From Ardenticatenaceae bacterium (GTDB lineage Bacteria; Chloroflexota; Anaerolineae; Promineifilales; Promineifilaceae), in NCBI GenBank assembly GCA_020634455.1, contig JACKBQ010000002.1, positions 124,001 through 188,000 on the forward strand: a stretch of 64,000 bases of DNA, written 5' to 3'. A program made the translations under genes and the position numbers. Of the stretch, positions 18,590 to 27,278 are shown in pieces. Every line of letters starts with the position of its first letter. The first letter of the stretch is position 1. The notes under the pieces were generated by a model. It searched no databases. It worked only from the letters and a program-made list of their open reading frames with translations, and was not told the DNA's origin.

Positions 18590-20821
18590 GTGACGACAAC
18601 ACTCCTGCAAACGAAACTGTATATTCCACCGGCGCGATTGGGCCTTGTGCCCCGGCCACACCTCATCCAAAAACTTAACGCGGGGCTGGCTGGCAAGCTG
18701 ACGCTGATTTCGGCTTCGGCTGGCTTTGGCAAAACGACGTTGGTGAGCGAATGGATTGCTGGTGCGGAACGGCCGTTTGCCTGGCTGTCATTAGACGAAC
18801 GAGATGGCGACTTTAGCCATTTTCTCACGTACGTCATCGCCGCATTGCAAACGCTTTGGCCGGAAATTGGCAAACAGGTATCGGCTCTGCTTGAATCGCC
18901 CCAGCCGCCACCCGCCGAATCTGCCCTGACTACCTTGCTCAATGATCTGGCAGCCATCCCCACAGAATTTGCTCTGGTTTTGGACGATTATCATGTGGTC
19001 GCTGCGCCGTCCGTTGATCGGGCGCTCGCTTTTTTGCTGGACCATCTGCCCCCGCAAATGCATCTGGTGATCACCACCCGCGAAGACCCCAACCTGCCTT
19101 TAGCGCGACTGCGCGTGCGCGGCCAATTGCATGAACTGCGGGTGACTGATTTGCGCTTTACGGGGGCGGAAACGGCCGTTTTCCTCAACCAAAGCATGGG
19201 GCTAAACCTTTCAGAAGAAAACATCGCCGCGCTGGAAACCCGCACCGAAGGGTGGATTGCCGGATTGCAGTTGGCGGCCTTATCCATGCAGGGGCAGCAG
19301 GATGTGGCCAGTTTTATCCACTCTTTCAGCGGGAGCCACCGCTTTGTGCTGGATTATCTGGTGGAAGAGGTGCTAAACCAGCAGTCGGAACGTGTACAGG
19401 ATTTTTTGTTGAAAACGGCCGTTCTCAATCAACTATCCGGCTCCCTGTGCAATGCCCTCACGGGCGATGACAGCAGTCAGGCAATTTTGGAATCGCTGGA
19501 ACGCGCCAATCTGTTTGTGGTGTCGCTGGATAACGAACGCCGCTGGTATCGTTACCATCACCTCTTTGCCGAATTGCTACGCCAGCGCTTGCCGCAAAAT
19601 GCCGAAATAGATGAGATTGCCGACCTGCACGGCCGTGCCAGCCAATGGTACGAGGCCAACGGGCTGGCGCTTGAGGCATTTCGCCACGCCGTTGCCGCTG
19701 ATGATGTAGACCGCGCGGCGCGGCTGATTGAGGGCGACGGACTGCCGCTTTACTTTCAGGGCGAGGCACCGGTGGTGCAGCAATGGCTGGCATCGTTGCC
19801 GGAGACTGAATTTGAGGCCAGGCCCGCTTTGTGGGTAACGTATGCCTCCGTGCTTACATTGACTGGGCGACTGCAAGCCAATATCGAAGAAATTTTGCAT
19901 ATGGCAGAAACAGCCCTGCCAGACCCGGCTCTGGACGCCAAAACGGCCGATCTGCACGGCCAGATTGCAGCCAATCGCGCCATGTTGGGCATTGTAAAAA
20001 ATGAGGTGGACAAGATTATCACCCAGTCGCGCCGCGCTTTGGAACTGCTCCACCCCAATAACGTGCCAATGCGCACCACCACAACCTGGACATTGGGCTA
20101 TGCTTATCAAGTTCAGGGCAATCGGGCGGCCGCCAGCCAAGCTTATGCCGAAACCATCGCTCAAAGCCAGAAATCGGGCAATATCATGACTGAAATAGCT
20201 GCCACAACCTGTCTGGGGCAAATTCAGGAAGCAGAAAATCAACCCCAGCAGGCAATGGCAACTTTTCAGCGTGTTTTGCAACTGGTCGGCGACCCGCCCT
20301 GGCCGGCGGCGTGTGAAGCGTGTGTGGGGCTGGGGCGTATCCATTACCACTGGAATGATTTGGAGACCGCCGAGCAGTACGGGCATCAAGCCCTGGCGTT
20401 GGCGCGGCAGTTGGAAAATGTGGATACGCCCGCCGCCTGCGGCGTTTTGCTGGCTCGCGTGAAGCTGGCGCAGGGGGATGCGGCAGGTGCGCTGGCCGCA
20501 TTGGCAGAGGCGGAGCAGTTTGTGCAGCAGCACAAGTTTGGGCATTGGGAGGGGGAGATTACGGCCGTTCGCAACCAAATCCATCTGCATCAGGGCAATC
20601 AAACAGAAGCTACCCAATCCCCAATGTCCGATCCCCTTTCTGAGCGCGAACTGGATGTGTTGCGACTGCTTAAAACGGAGTTGACTGGCCCGGAAATTGC
20701 CCGCGAGTTGATGATCTCCCTGAACACGATGCGCACGCACACGAAGAATATTTACTCGAAGCTGGGGGTGAACAGTCGGCGAACGGCCGTTTCCCGCGCC
20801 GAAGAACTCAACTTACTGTAA
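18590..20821 (+). CDS. MalT-like LuxR-family transcriptional regulator (paralogue 1)
   Basis: A 743-residue ATP-dependent activator. The GTG at 18590 is chosen because the resulting N terminus (TTTLLQTKLYIPP) aligns residue for residue with the downstream paralogue and because of the -10 box just before it. Order: P-loop SASAGFGKTTL, Walker B-like ALVLDDYHVV, the conserved EGWIAGLQLAALSM segment, a TPR-like helical middle, and a C-terminal LuxR helix-turn-helix (LSERELDVLRLL, then IARELMISLNTMRTHTKNIY). It lacks about 110 residues found between the TPR region and the HTH in paralogue 2. The ligand is unknown. It probably binds DNA when ATP- and ligand-loaded, like MalT. It may control the membrane-protein and oxidoreductase genes downstream, an inference from position only. 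Confidence 0.88.
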   Translation: MTTTLLQTKLYIPPARLGLVPRPHLIQKLNAGLAGKLTLISASAGFGKTTLVSEWIAGAERPFAWLSLDERDGDFSHFLTYVIAALQTLWPEIGKQVSALLESPQPPPAESALTTLLNDLAAIPTEFALVLDDYHVVAAPSVDRALAFLLDHLPPQMHLVITTREDPNLPLARLRVRGQLHELRVTDLRFTGAETAVFLNQSMGLNLSEENIAALETRTEGWIAGLQLAALSMQGQQDVASFIHSFSGSHRFVLDYLVEEVLNQQSERVQDFLLKTAVLNQLSGSLCNALTGDDSSQAILESLERANLFVVSLDNERRWYRYHHLFAELLRQRLPQNAEIDEIADLHGRASQWYEANGLALEAFRHAVAADDVDRAARLIEGDGLPLYFQGEAPVVQQWLASLPETEFEARPALWVTYASVLTLTGRLQANIEEILHMAETALPDPALDAKTADLHGQIAANRAMLGIVKNEVDKIITQSRRALELLHPNNVPMRTTTTWTLGYAYQVQGNRAAASQAYAETIAQSQKSGNIMTEIAATTCLGQIQEAENQPQQAMATFQRVLQLVGDPPWPAACEACVGLGRIHYHWNDLETAEQYGHQALALARQLENVDTPAACGVLLARVKLAQGDAAGALAALAEAEQFVQQHKFGHWEGEITAVRNQIHLHQGNQTEATQSPMSDPLSERELDVLRLLKTELTGPEIARELMISLNTMRTHTKNIYSKLGVNSRRTAVSRAEELNLL

Positions 20822-20826
20822 GACCC

Positions 20827-20923
20827 TATCGGAAAAGCCACAGAGGAAAAAGAGAAATTTGAGAAAAGAGCCTTTGCCTTCAGGCTCTCTGTGAACTCTG
20901 TGGCAAATATTCGGACAGGTACT
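20827..20923 (+). repeat. ~97-bp dispersed repeat with imperfect inverted ends (copy 1)
   Basis: The right 38 nt (20886-20923) are identical to the reverse complement of 42290-42327, and the left end TATCGGAAAAGCCACAGAG matches the reverse complement of 42368-42387 with one indel. The two ends are imperfect inverted repeats of one another (...CCACAGAG / CTCTGTGG...), as in a small non-autonomous element. The middle differs between copies. Its right end reaches the -35 zone of the next gene. Confidence 0.8.
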
Positions 20924-20939
20924 AAATCCACTTATCCCC

Positions 20940-20945
20940 TATAAT
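20940..20945 (+). promoter_or_regulatory. -10 box TATAAT of a leaderless gene
   Basis: TATAAT ends 6 nt (ggcccc) before the ATG at 20952; there is no Shine-Dalgarno sequence. The spacing is identical to that of the upstream paralogue. The -35 zone lies at the right end of the dispersed repeat 20827-20923. Confidence 0.7.
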
Positions 20946-20951
20946 GGCCCC

Positions 20952-23615
20952 ATGTCCGGCGACTTGTTACACACGAAACTGTATCTGCCTCGGTTACGGC
21001 CGTCTCTCGTCCCGCGCCCCCGCCTCATCGAAACCCTCAACCAGGGGCTGACAGGCAAGCTCACCCTCGTCTCCGCGCCTGCCGGTTTCGGCAAAACAAC
21101 CCTCATCAGCAGTTGGATCGCCACCTTACAGTCCGAGGACGCGGCCCCAATCTCCAATCTCCAATCCCCAGCCTCTATGCAAATCGCCTGGCTGTCGTTG
21201 GACGAAAACGACGGCGAGTTGGCCCGTTTCCTGGCCTACCTCATCGCCGCGTTGCAGCGCGTTGAGCCGCATATTGGCGAATCGGCACGGCCGTTGCTGC
21301 AAGCGTCGCCGCTGCCCGTCTCCAGCGTGTTGACAACCCTGCTCAACGACATTGCCAAACAGCCGGACGCGCTGATGCTGGTGCTGGATGATTACCACGC
21401 CGTTGATTCGCTGCCGATTGACGAGGCGGTGACCTTCCTGCTGGATCATCTGCCGCCGCAGCTGCATCTGGTAATTACGTCACGCGAGGATCCTAACCTG
21501 CCGTTGGCCCGCTTGCGCGTGCGCGGCTGGCTTACAGAGTTGCGGGCGACTGATCTGCGCTTTACGGTGGGGGAAACGGCCGTTTTCCTCCAAGAAGTCA
21601 TGGGATTGAATTTATCGGAAGAGCAGATCGCCGCCCTGGAAGCGCGCACCGAAGGCTGGATTGCCGGGCTGCAAATGGCCGCCCTGTCCATGCGCGGGCA
21701 GGAAGATGTGTCTGGGTTCATTCAATCATTCACGGGAAGCCATCGTTTTGTGCTCGATTATCTGTTGGAAGAGGTGCTGCATCAGCAGCCGGAACACATG
21801 CAGGACTTTTTGTTGAAAACGGCCGTACTCAACCGCTTGTGCGGCTCGCTCTGCGACGCGCTGACCGAACAAAGCGATGGTCAGGCAATTTTGGAATCAC
21901 TGGATCGCGCCAACTTGTTCCTCGTGCCGCTGGACAACGAGCGGCGCTGGTACCGCTACCACCATCTCTTTGCCGAGTTGTTGCAGCAGCGACACCAGCA
22001 AGGGCCAGAGGCATTTGATCTCCCTGACCTGCATATTCGGGCCAGCAAATGGTATGAAGACAATGGCCTGGAACTTGACGCGTTTCACCATGCCGCCGCT
22101 GCCAATGATATTGAGCGCACCGAGCGCCTCATTGAAGGCGATGGCCTGCCCTTGCACTACCGAGGCGCTGCTATTCCTGTGCTTCATTGGCTGGCGTCAT
22201 TGCCCACAACGTTGCTTGATGCCAGACCTTCGCTCTGGGTGACTTACGCCTCGGTTTTATTGTTTGGTGGGCAACATCCCGCTGTTGAACAAAAATTGCA
22301 AGCGGCTGAAGCTTGTCTGCAAAGCATGGAACCAGACGATAAGAACCGAGATCTTATGGGTCGTATTGCCTCCATGCGAGCTACTTTGGCCATTATTCAT
22401 CATGATGTAGAAACCATTTTTGCCCAGTCGCGCCGCGCTCTGGCGCACCTGCACCCCGACAACCTGCTTATCCGCACCGCCGCTAATTGGATGTTAGGAT
22501 TTGCTTATCATCTTCAGGGAGATCGTGCTGCGGCCAGCCAGGCCTATGCCGAAGTCATATCTATCAGCAAATCGTTCGAGAATTCCATCTACGGATTAGC
22601 GGCTACAACAAGTCTGGGCCAGCTACAGCTAACGAATAACCAACTCGCTTTGGCGCAAAAGACGTTTGAGCGCGCCCTGGAATTGTCAGGCGATCCGCGG
22701 CAGTTGATTAACTGCGAAGCGTTTCTTGGTCTGGCCCGCATCCATTATCAATGGAACGATCTAGAAACCGCCCACCAGTATGGGCAGCAATGTGCCCAAT
22801 TGACGCAGCAACAAGAAAGCATCGACACCTTCGCTGCGTATGGGGTGTTTCTCGCTAACCTGAAGCTGGCTCAGGGAGACGTTTCTGGCGCAAATGCTAG
22901 TTTGGCTGAAGCCAAAGCGTATGTACGTCAGCATAACTTCCTCTTTCGGCTGCCGGATGTGGTTGCTGCGCAGGTGCGTACCTTGCTGCGACAGGGCAAC
23001 GTGACGGCGGCGGCGCAGTTGGCTGAGAAACACGAACTCCCCCTCAGTCAGGCGCGTGTCTACCTGGCCCAGGGTGACACGCGCGGCGCGTTGGCTCTGT
23101 TGCAACCATTACGCCAGCAGATGGAGGCCAAAAAGTGGCACGATGAACGGCTCAAAATCATGATTTTACAGGCGCTGATGCTGCAAGCGCAGGGGGAGAT
23201 GGATACGGCCGTTCAGCTGCTGGGTGAGGCGTTGGCCTTGGCAGAACCGGATGGCTTCATCCGCATCTTCGTAGATGAGGGGGTGGAGATGGCTCGATTG
23301 TTGTCGGAAACGGCCGTTCGCGGAATACTGCCAGATTACTGCAACAAGCTTTTGGCTGTATTTGCAGCTGAGGGGCAGAAAATCGAACATGAGCCTGTCC
23401 TATCACCTCCTCAATCCCTTATCGATCCCCTCACAAATCGCGAGCTGGAAATTTTAACCCTCATTGCCGCCGGACTAAAAAGCAAGGAGATTGCCGAGCA
23501 GCTGGTTATTAGCCTTAACACAGTCCTCTATCACACCAAAAATATCTACAGCAAACTTGGTGTCAGCAAACGTACCCTCGCTATCACCAAAGCAAAAGAA
23601 ATTAACCTCATTTAG
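20952..23615 (+). CDS. MalT-like LuxR-family transcriptional regulator (paralogue 2)
   Basis: An 887-residue regulator closely related to the gene just upstream over the ATPase and early TPR regions; clearly a tandem duplicate. P-loop SAPAGFGKTTL, LVLDDYHAV, EGWIAGLQMAALSM, long TPR region, then the LuxR HTH (LTNRELEILTLIAAGLKSKE, then IAEQLVISLNTVLYHTKNIY). Between the P-loop strand and the WLSLDEND motif it carries about 15 extra residues including ISNLQSP, encoded by a piece of the tctccaatctcc repeat family; paralogue 1 lacks this. The start is fixed by alignment with paralogue 1 and by the TATAAT box. It is separated by 180 nt from the downstream DUF4386 gene, which it may regulate (inference). 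Confidence 0.9.
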   Translation: MSGDLLHTKLYLPRLRPSLVPRPRLIETLNQGLTGKLTLVSAPAGFGKTTLISSWIATLQSEDAAPISNLQSPASMQIAWLSLDENDGELARFLAYLIAALQRVEPHIGESARPLLQASPLPVSSVLTTLLNDIAKQPDALMLVLDDYHAVDSLPIDEAVTFLLDHLPPQLHLVITSREDPNLPLARLRVRGWLTELRATDLRFTVGETAVFLQEVMGLNLSEEQIAALEARTEGWIAGLQMAALSMRGQEDVSGFIQSFTGSHRFVLDYLLEEVLHQQPEHMQDFLLKTAVLNRLCGSLCDALTEQSDGQAILESLDRANLFLVPLDNERRWYRYHHLFAELLQQRHQQGPEAFDLPDLHIRASKWYEDNGLELDAFHHAAAANDIERTERLIEGDGLPLHYRGAAIPVLHWLASLPTTLLDARPSLWVTYASVLLFGGQHPAVEQKLQAAEACLQSMEPDDKNRDLMGRIASMRATLAIIHHDVETIFAQSRRALAHLHPDNLLIRTAANWMLGFAYHLQGDRAAASQAYAEVISISKSFENSIYGLAATTSLGQLQLTNNQLALAQKTFERALELSGDPRQLINCEAFLGLARIHYQWNDLETAHQYGQQCAQLTQQQESIDTFAAYGVFLANLKLAQGDVSGANASLAEAKAYVRQHNFLFRLPDVVAAQVRTLLRQGNVTAAAQLAEKHELPLSQARVYLAQGDTRGALALLQPLRQQMEAKKWHDERLKIMILQALMLQAQGEMDTAVQLLGEALALAEPDGFIRIFVDEGVEMARLLSETAVRGILPDYCNKLLAVFAAEGQKIEHEPVLSPPQSLIDPLTNRELEILTLIAAGLKSKEIAEQLVISLNTVLYHTKNIYSKLGVSKRTLAITKAKEINLI
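21148..21170. repeat. Fragment of the tctccaatctcc repeat family inside a gene
   Basis: A run of tctccaa units encoding ISNLQSP lies exactly where this protein has an insertion relative to its tandem paralogue. The same words form the repeats at 32403-32465, 34084-34150 and 37257-37308. Confidence 0.65.
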
Positions 23616-23795
23616 ATTTCCCACAATTTTTTTCCATCTAAACCTACAACATTTATCGCAAAACCCACAATTTCCTGTGGCGAACTGTCGCGCCAATTGC
23701 CCTATCCTTCGGGCATGGTTAACGAACACACAAACAAAGCAACCACCACAACCAAATTGTCAACTCAATCAATACAAAGAAATGGAGAGTGAAAA

Positions 23796-24491
23796 ATGTT
23801 TACACACAGAAACGCAGCCAGACTTTGGGGTATCTTTTTTATCATCGCCTTTTTAGCTTATGGAATTGGCAGTGGCATGATAGGGTCGATTACCAGCACC
23901 CCGGATTTTCTGACCAATGTCAATGCCAACAACGCAACCATTATCGTTGGTGTCATTCTTATCGCCCTGGTTCATACGTTTGTAAATATCGGGCTACCGG
24001 TCCTACTCATGCCTATCCTGAAGCCATTCCACAAGAACCTGACCTATGGCTATCTGAGTTTCGCAATCGCTTCGACCACAGTGGTCGTCGTCAGCGGGAT
24101 TTTCTTGATGTTGCTTATCCCCTTGAGCAGTGAGTATGTAAACGCTGGCTCTGCTGCCACCGATCACTTTGTAACCATCGGCGAAATCCTAAAAATGGGT
24201 GGGTTTTACGCTTACCAAATCGGGATGGCCATCTGGGGATTGGGCGGCTTGTTGTTCGTGTCCGTTCTCTACAAGTCAAAAATCGTCCCTCGACTGTTTT
24301 CTGTCTGGGGTTTCATTGGCTATGCCGTGTTTTTCGCCGGAACAATTTTTGAGCTTTTCGGGATCAATGTTGGTGTGATGCTGGCGATTCCCGGTGGCTT
24401 ATTTGAAATTGCTTTGAGCCTTTGGCTGATTTTCAGAGGATTCAACGCAACAGCACTTACTTCTACAGAGCAAACCTTAGTAATTGCCTAA
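23796..24491 (+). CDS. DUF4386-type integral membrane protein (copy 1)
   Basis: A 231-residue protein with about six hydrophobic helices, starting after GGAGAG. The N terminus (RNAARLWGIFFIIAFLAYGI), the short extracytoplasmic segment and the repeated hydrophobic blocks match DUF4386 proteins as I know them; a second member lies at 27560. Function unknown; family members are small membrane proteins often found beside regulators and oxidoreductases. The 180-nt upstream gap (23616-23795) contains nothing I can call. It is followed by a hairpin-rich 163-nt gap and then an MDR oxidoreductase, an order repeated at 27560-29360. Confidence 0.75.
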   Translation: MFTHRNAARLWGIFFIIAFLAYGIGSGMIGSITSTPDFLTNVNANNATIIVGVILIALVHTFVNIGLPVLLMPILKPFHKNLTYGYLSFAIASTTVVVVSGIFLMLLIPLSSEYVNAGSAATDHFVTIGEILKMGGFYAYQIGMAIWGLGGLLFVSVLYKSKIVPRLFSVWGFIGYAVFFAGTIFELFGINVGVMLAIPGGLFEIALSLWLIFRGFNATALTSTEQTLVIA

Positions 24492-24533
24492 AAACAACTT
24501 CCCTTTTTGTAGGCCGGAATGATATTCAGGTCA

Positions 24534-24552
24534 GGCGGATTACCCATCCGCC
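24534..24552. repeat. REP-like hairpin GGCGGAT/ATCCGCC
   Basis: Seven-bp arms around taccc, similar in core to the palindrome at 15805-15825 (CGGATT/AATCCG). It is intergenic, after the first DUF4386 gene. Confidence 0.5.
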
Positions 24553-24599
24553 CTACGAAAATAATTTCTGGACAAAGGCTAAGTTTTCCAAACGAGGCC

Positions 24600-24625
24600 G
24601 CCTGGTATGAATGGACATACCAGGC
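24600..24625. repeat. Hairpin upstream of MDR oxidoreductase
   Basis: Perfect 10-bp arms GCCTGGTATG (24600-24609) and CATACCAGGC (24616-24625) with a 6-nt loop, 29 nt before the start codon at 24655. It could be a leader hairpin or an operator. Confidence 0.6.
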
Positions 24626-24654
24626 AGCAACAAAAATAAGACGAATAAGGAATA

Positions 24655-25653
24655 ATGAACATGACTGCACAAATGAAAGCAATTGTTACTACAAAATACG
24701 GTTCCCCTGAGGTGCTTAAGTTGGAAGAGGTAGAAAAACCTACCCCTAAGGACGATGAGGTCCTAGTAAAAATTCACGCGGCCGCCATCACCGCTGGCGA
24801 CGTGATTCTCTTGAAAGGGGAGCCGTTTGTGACTCGCTTTGCGACCGGGCTGCGAGAACCAAAATACACGATTCCCGGCAAAGAGATGGCGGGGCGGGTT
24901 GTTGCTGTTGGCCAAAACGTGACTCAGTTTCAAGCGGGGGACGAGGTGTTTGGCAACCTGTCTGTGGCGCACTGCGGTGCGTTTGCGGAATATGTTGCCG
25001 TGCCTGAATGTGCCATCGCCTTGAAACCGACGAATTTAACCTTTGAGGAAGCCGCTGCCGTGCCGGAATCGGCCGTTGTTGCCCTGCAAGGGCTGCGCGA
25101 CAAAGGCAAGATTCAGCCGGGGCACAAAGTTTTGATCAATGGGGCCTCTGGTGGTGTGGGTTTGTACGCGGTACAGATTGCGAAGGCGTTTGGGGCGGTG
25201 GTAACGGCCGTTTGCAGCACCCGTAACGTCGAATTGGTACGCTCGCTTGGGGCCGACCACATCATTGATTACACCAAAGAAGATTTCACTCAAAACGGCC
25301 AGCAGTATGACCTCATTCTGGCGGCCAACGGCTATCACCCCATCGCCGATTACCGGCGTGCTTTAAGCCCTGAGGGGATTTATGTTTCCAGTGGCGGATC
25401 GATGAAGCAGTCACTCCAGGCGGTCACGATCGGTCCCTTAATCTCACTGACGGGCAGTAAAAAGATGGGGGGCATGCTGGTAAAACCCAACCAAAATGAT
25501 CTCGTTTTTATAAAAGAGCTGATTGAAGCCAACAAAGTCAAACCTGTAATCGATAGACGATATGCCTTAAGCGAAGCAGCAGACGCTTATCACTACATGG
25601 GAAAAGGGCGCGCCCAGGGAAAAGTGGTCATCAATATGGAGCAAAATAGCTGA
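24655..25653 (+). CDS. NAD(P)-dependent MDR oxidoreductase (quinone oxidoreductase-like), copy 1
   Basis: A 332-residue medium-chain dehydrogenase/reductase. The N terminus is a GroES-like domain (MKAIVTTKYGSPEVLKLEEV, then PGKEMAGRVVAVG). The Rossmann domain has the motif NGASGGVGLYAVQIAK and an HIIDYTKEDF segment. The Cys cluster of a structural zinc site is not evident, so it is probably a zinc-independent NADPH:quinone or enone reductase. Start at 24655 has AAGGAAT upstream; an ATG at 24661 is possible. Its TGA overlaps the ATG of the next gene (TGATG), implying translational coupling. A related copy lies at 28392. Confidence 0.85.
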   Translation: MNMTAQMKAIVTTKYGSPEVLKLEEVEKPTPKDDEVLVKIHAAAITAGDVILLKGEPFVTRFATGLREPKYTIPGKEMAGRVVAVGQNVTQFQAGDEVFGNLSVAHCGAFAEYVAVPECAIALKPTNLTFEEAAAVPESAVVALQGLRDKGKIQPGHKVLINGASGGVGLYAVQIAKAFGAVVTAVCSTRNVELVRSLGADHIIDYTKEDFTQNGQQYDLILAANGYHPIADYRRALSPEGIYVSSGGSMKQSLQAVTIGPLISLTGSKKMGGMLVKPNQNDLVFIKELIEANKVKPVIDRRYALSEAADAYHYMGKGRAQGKVVINMEQNS

Positions 25654-26066
25654 TGACAACTCATAAAATGGCAAACAACGTGGTAGATGTAAAGCTAATC
25701 CTTTCAGCCTTATGGGTTGCTCGCATGTTAACTGGATTTGTCGGTGATGTGCTGAAATTCTATGAACCGGGGATGGCTGCCCAAATATTGGCCGGAGCGG
25801 TAGATGGCATGTCATTGACGCCGGGATTTTTACTGGCTGCTGCAATCACCTTTGTAATTCCAGTTTTTATGGCTTATTTGTCTCTGATACTGCCTTATAA
25901 AGCGAATCGCTGGGCAAATATCATCGTCGCTGCTCTCTTTTTTGGTCTGAATTTAGTTGGAGAGTTGCCCACCTACGAATACGCATACCGAACATTTCTT
26001 GTCATTGTCGAAATGGTGTTCCTTGGCCTGATTGTCTGGACTGCCTGGAAATGGAGTAACGACTAG
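25653..26066 (+). CDS. Small four-helix membrane protein (DUF6326-like)
   Basis: 137 residues, about four hydrophobic segments, ending in KWSND. The start ATG shares its A with the stop of the preceding oxidoreductase gene, so the two are probably translated as a coupled pair. The layout (VKLILSALWVARMLTGFVGD, PYKANRWANII) suggests the DUF6326 group of small membrane proteins; this is a weak family call. Function unknown. Confidence 0.65.
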   Translation: MTTHKMANNVVDVKLILSALWVARMLTGFVGDVLKFYEPGMAAQILAGAVDGMSLTPGFLLAAAITFVIPVFMAYLSLILPYKANRWANIIVAALFFGLNLVGELPTYEYAYRTFLVIVEMVFLGLIVWTAWKWSND

Positions 26067-26068
26067 GG

Positions 26069-26127
26069 CCTGACAGGTTTCTGTCGGAGTATTCACCTGG
26101 CAAAGGTGTTGCTAAAAACCTTTCAGG
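26069..26127. repeat. Imperfect palindrome doublet
   Basis: CCTGACAGGTTT (26069-26080) and AAACCTTTCAGG (26116-26127) are reverse complements with one mismatch, 35 nt apart; each is itself partly palindromic. A smaller stem (CACCT/AGGTG) lies in the spacer. Same design as the doublets at 27119, 28312 and 30913. Confidence 0.5.
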
Positions 26128-26150
26128 TTTTGAGAAAAAGGACGGACGCA

Positions 26151-26597
26151 ATGACCAAAGAAAATTTCTTAACCATACGCTGGAACAATTATCTTTCGCT
26201 GGGAGTCGGAATTCCTACCCTGATTTATATTGTTGTTGCTTTTTCCACTTCGATATGGTCTGGACAGGGAGGCTTGATCGGCCTTTCGCTTTTCGGGGCG
26301 CTTTTTTGACTTGTTATTGAGCTACATACCGTCATGCGGTTCGCATGGCTCCGGGAGAAATCAGATAACCATGTTGCTGTCAAACAGGCAGCCACGCATC
26401 CACTCGCAATCATTCGGCGGGTTTACAATGCGGCATTTTGGGTATTCTTGCTGCCCTTTTTTACAACGATGGCTTACAGCACGGGCTTTATCACCTTTTC
26501 GGTCGTCATTTTCATCAGGCTGACGCTCAACTTTTACACGAATAACTTTCTCAATCTCACACCCGCGCAGCACGAACATTACCCGTTCCGCATTTAA
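26151..26597 (+). pseudogene. Small membrane protein gene split by an in-frame TGA
   Basis: From ATG 26151 the frame encodes a TM protein of 52 residues ending ...LSLFGALF at TGA 26307-26309. The same frame continues without another stop to 26597 (LVIELHTVMRFAWLREKSDN... to HYPFRI), giving a ~148-codon whole with hydrophobic segments on both sides. A single TGG-to-TGA change would explain it. ATG 26334 could restart the second half, but no convincing ribosome binding site is seen. Alternatives are an assembly error next to the T6 run, a recent nonsense mutation, or read-through; a frameshift is excluded because both halves share the frame. Family not recognised. It sits in the operon-like series of small membrane proteins. 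Confidence 0.6.
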
Positions 26598-26611
26598 AAG
26601 GAATTAACCTC

Positions 26612-27097
26612 ATGAACAAGATGCAAGCAGACAAATCAAATGGGGCACGGTGGCAAAACTACACGCTGGCGGAATATGTCGTGTTGCGCAATGGGGTTCC
26701 GTTGGGAGACGGCCGTTCCCTACGCAATATGCTCCAACGTTCTTTTGGTGCCGCTTCCTTTGCCGGGTTCTGGCAATATTGGAATCCGATTTGGGGGTAT
26801 GGCCTGGGGCGCTATGTGTATGCCCCGCTGCGTCGGGTGCTGCACCCGGCCGTTGCCTTCATCCTGACGTTTGCCATCTCTGGTGCCCTGCATGATTTGG
26901 CCACGATGGCGGTCAGCTGGTCGCCTGCTTTTTTGTTCACGCCCTGGTTTACGCTGATGGGCATGGGGGCTGTATTGGGCCGCATTGCGGGGATGGATTT
27001 GGGGAAACGGCCGTTTTGGCTAAGAGTCGCTGTTAATCTAGCGTACCTGGTCGTCTGCCTGCTGCCAGCGTTGGCATTGAGAAAGGCGATTTTGTAA
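26612..27097 (+). CDS. Short MBOAT-like membrane protein
   Basis: 161 residues; start after AAAAGGAATTAACCTC. The block FAGFWQYWNPIWGYGLGRYV followed by YAPLRR and the helix FAISGALHDLA resemble the core of membrane-bound O-acyltransferases (FWxxWN..., conserved His in SGALHD), but the protein is only about a third of a normal MBOAT. It could be a compact family member, an acyltransferase remnant or a scaffold. Substrate unknown. It follows the split small membrane gene by 14 nt and probably belongs to the same transcript. Confidence 0.5.
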   Translation: MNKMQADKSNGARWQNYTLAEYVVLRNGVPLGDGRSLRNMLQRSFGAASFAGFWQYWNPIWGYGLGRYVYAPLRRVLHPAVAFILTFAISGALHDLATMAVSWSPAFLFTPWFTLMGMGAVLGRIAGMDLGKRPFWLRVAVNLAYLVVCLLPALALRKAIL

Positions 27098-27118
27098 CGG
27101 CCGTAACCTTTCGAAGCA

Positions 27119-27175
27119 CAACCTCCGGGAGGTTTCGGACATCAGCAAGGCCATCTATTAAACCTCCCGGAGGTT
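27119..27175. repeat. Palindrome doublet AACCTCC-n-GGAGGTT
   Basis: Unit 1 at 27119-27133 (AACCTCCGGGAGGTT) and unit 2 at 27160-27174 (AACCTCCCGGAGGTT) are each palindromic and are exact reverse complements of each other, 26 nt apart. They follow the MBOAT-like gene and may act as a transcript-stabilising or terminating structure. Confidence 0.7.
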
Positions 27176-27203
27176 TTGGGTATCACATCACGTTACCCCA
27201 CAA

Positions 27204-27233
27204 ATCACCACATCAATCACCAGATGTGGTGAT
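27204..27233. promoter_or_regulatory. Operator-like inverted repeat ATCACCACATC / GATGTGGTGAT
   Basis: Perfect 11-bp arms with an 8-nt spacer, 90 nt before the 74-residue gene. Size and symmetry suit a dimeric DNA-binding protein. No -10 box of consensus quality was seen beside it. A hairpin is the alternative reading. Confidence 0.45.
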
Positions 27234-27278
27234 GACCACTCACCACATAAATTTGTATTCTCCAGGCATTGAAGTTAA

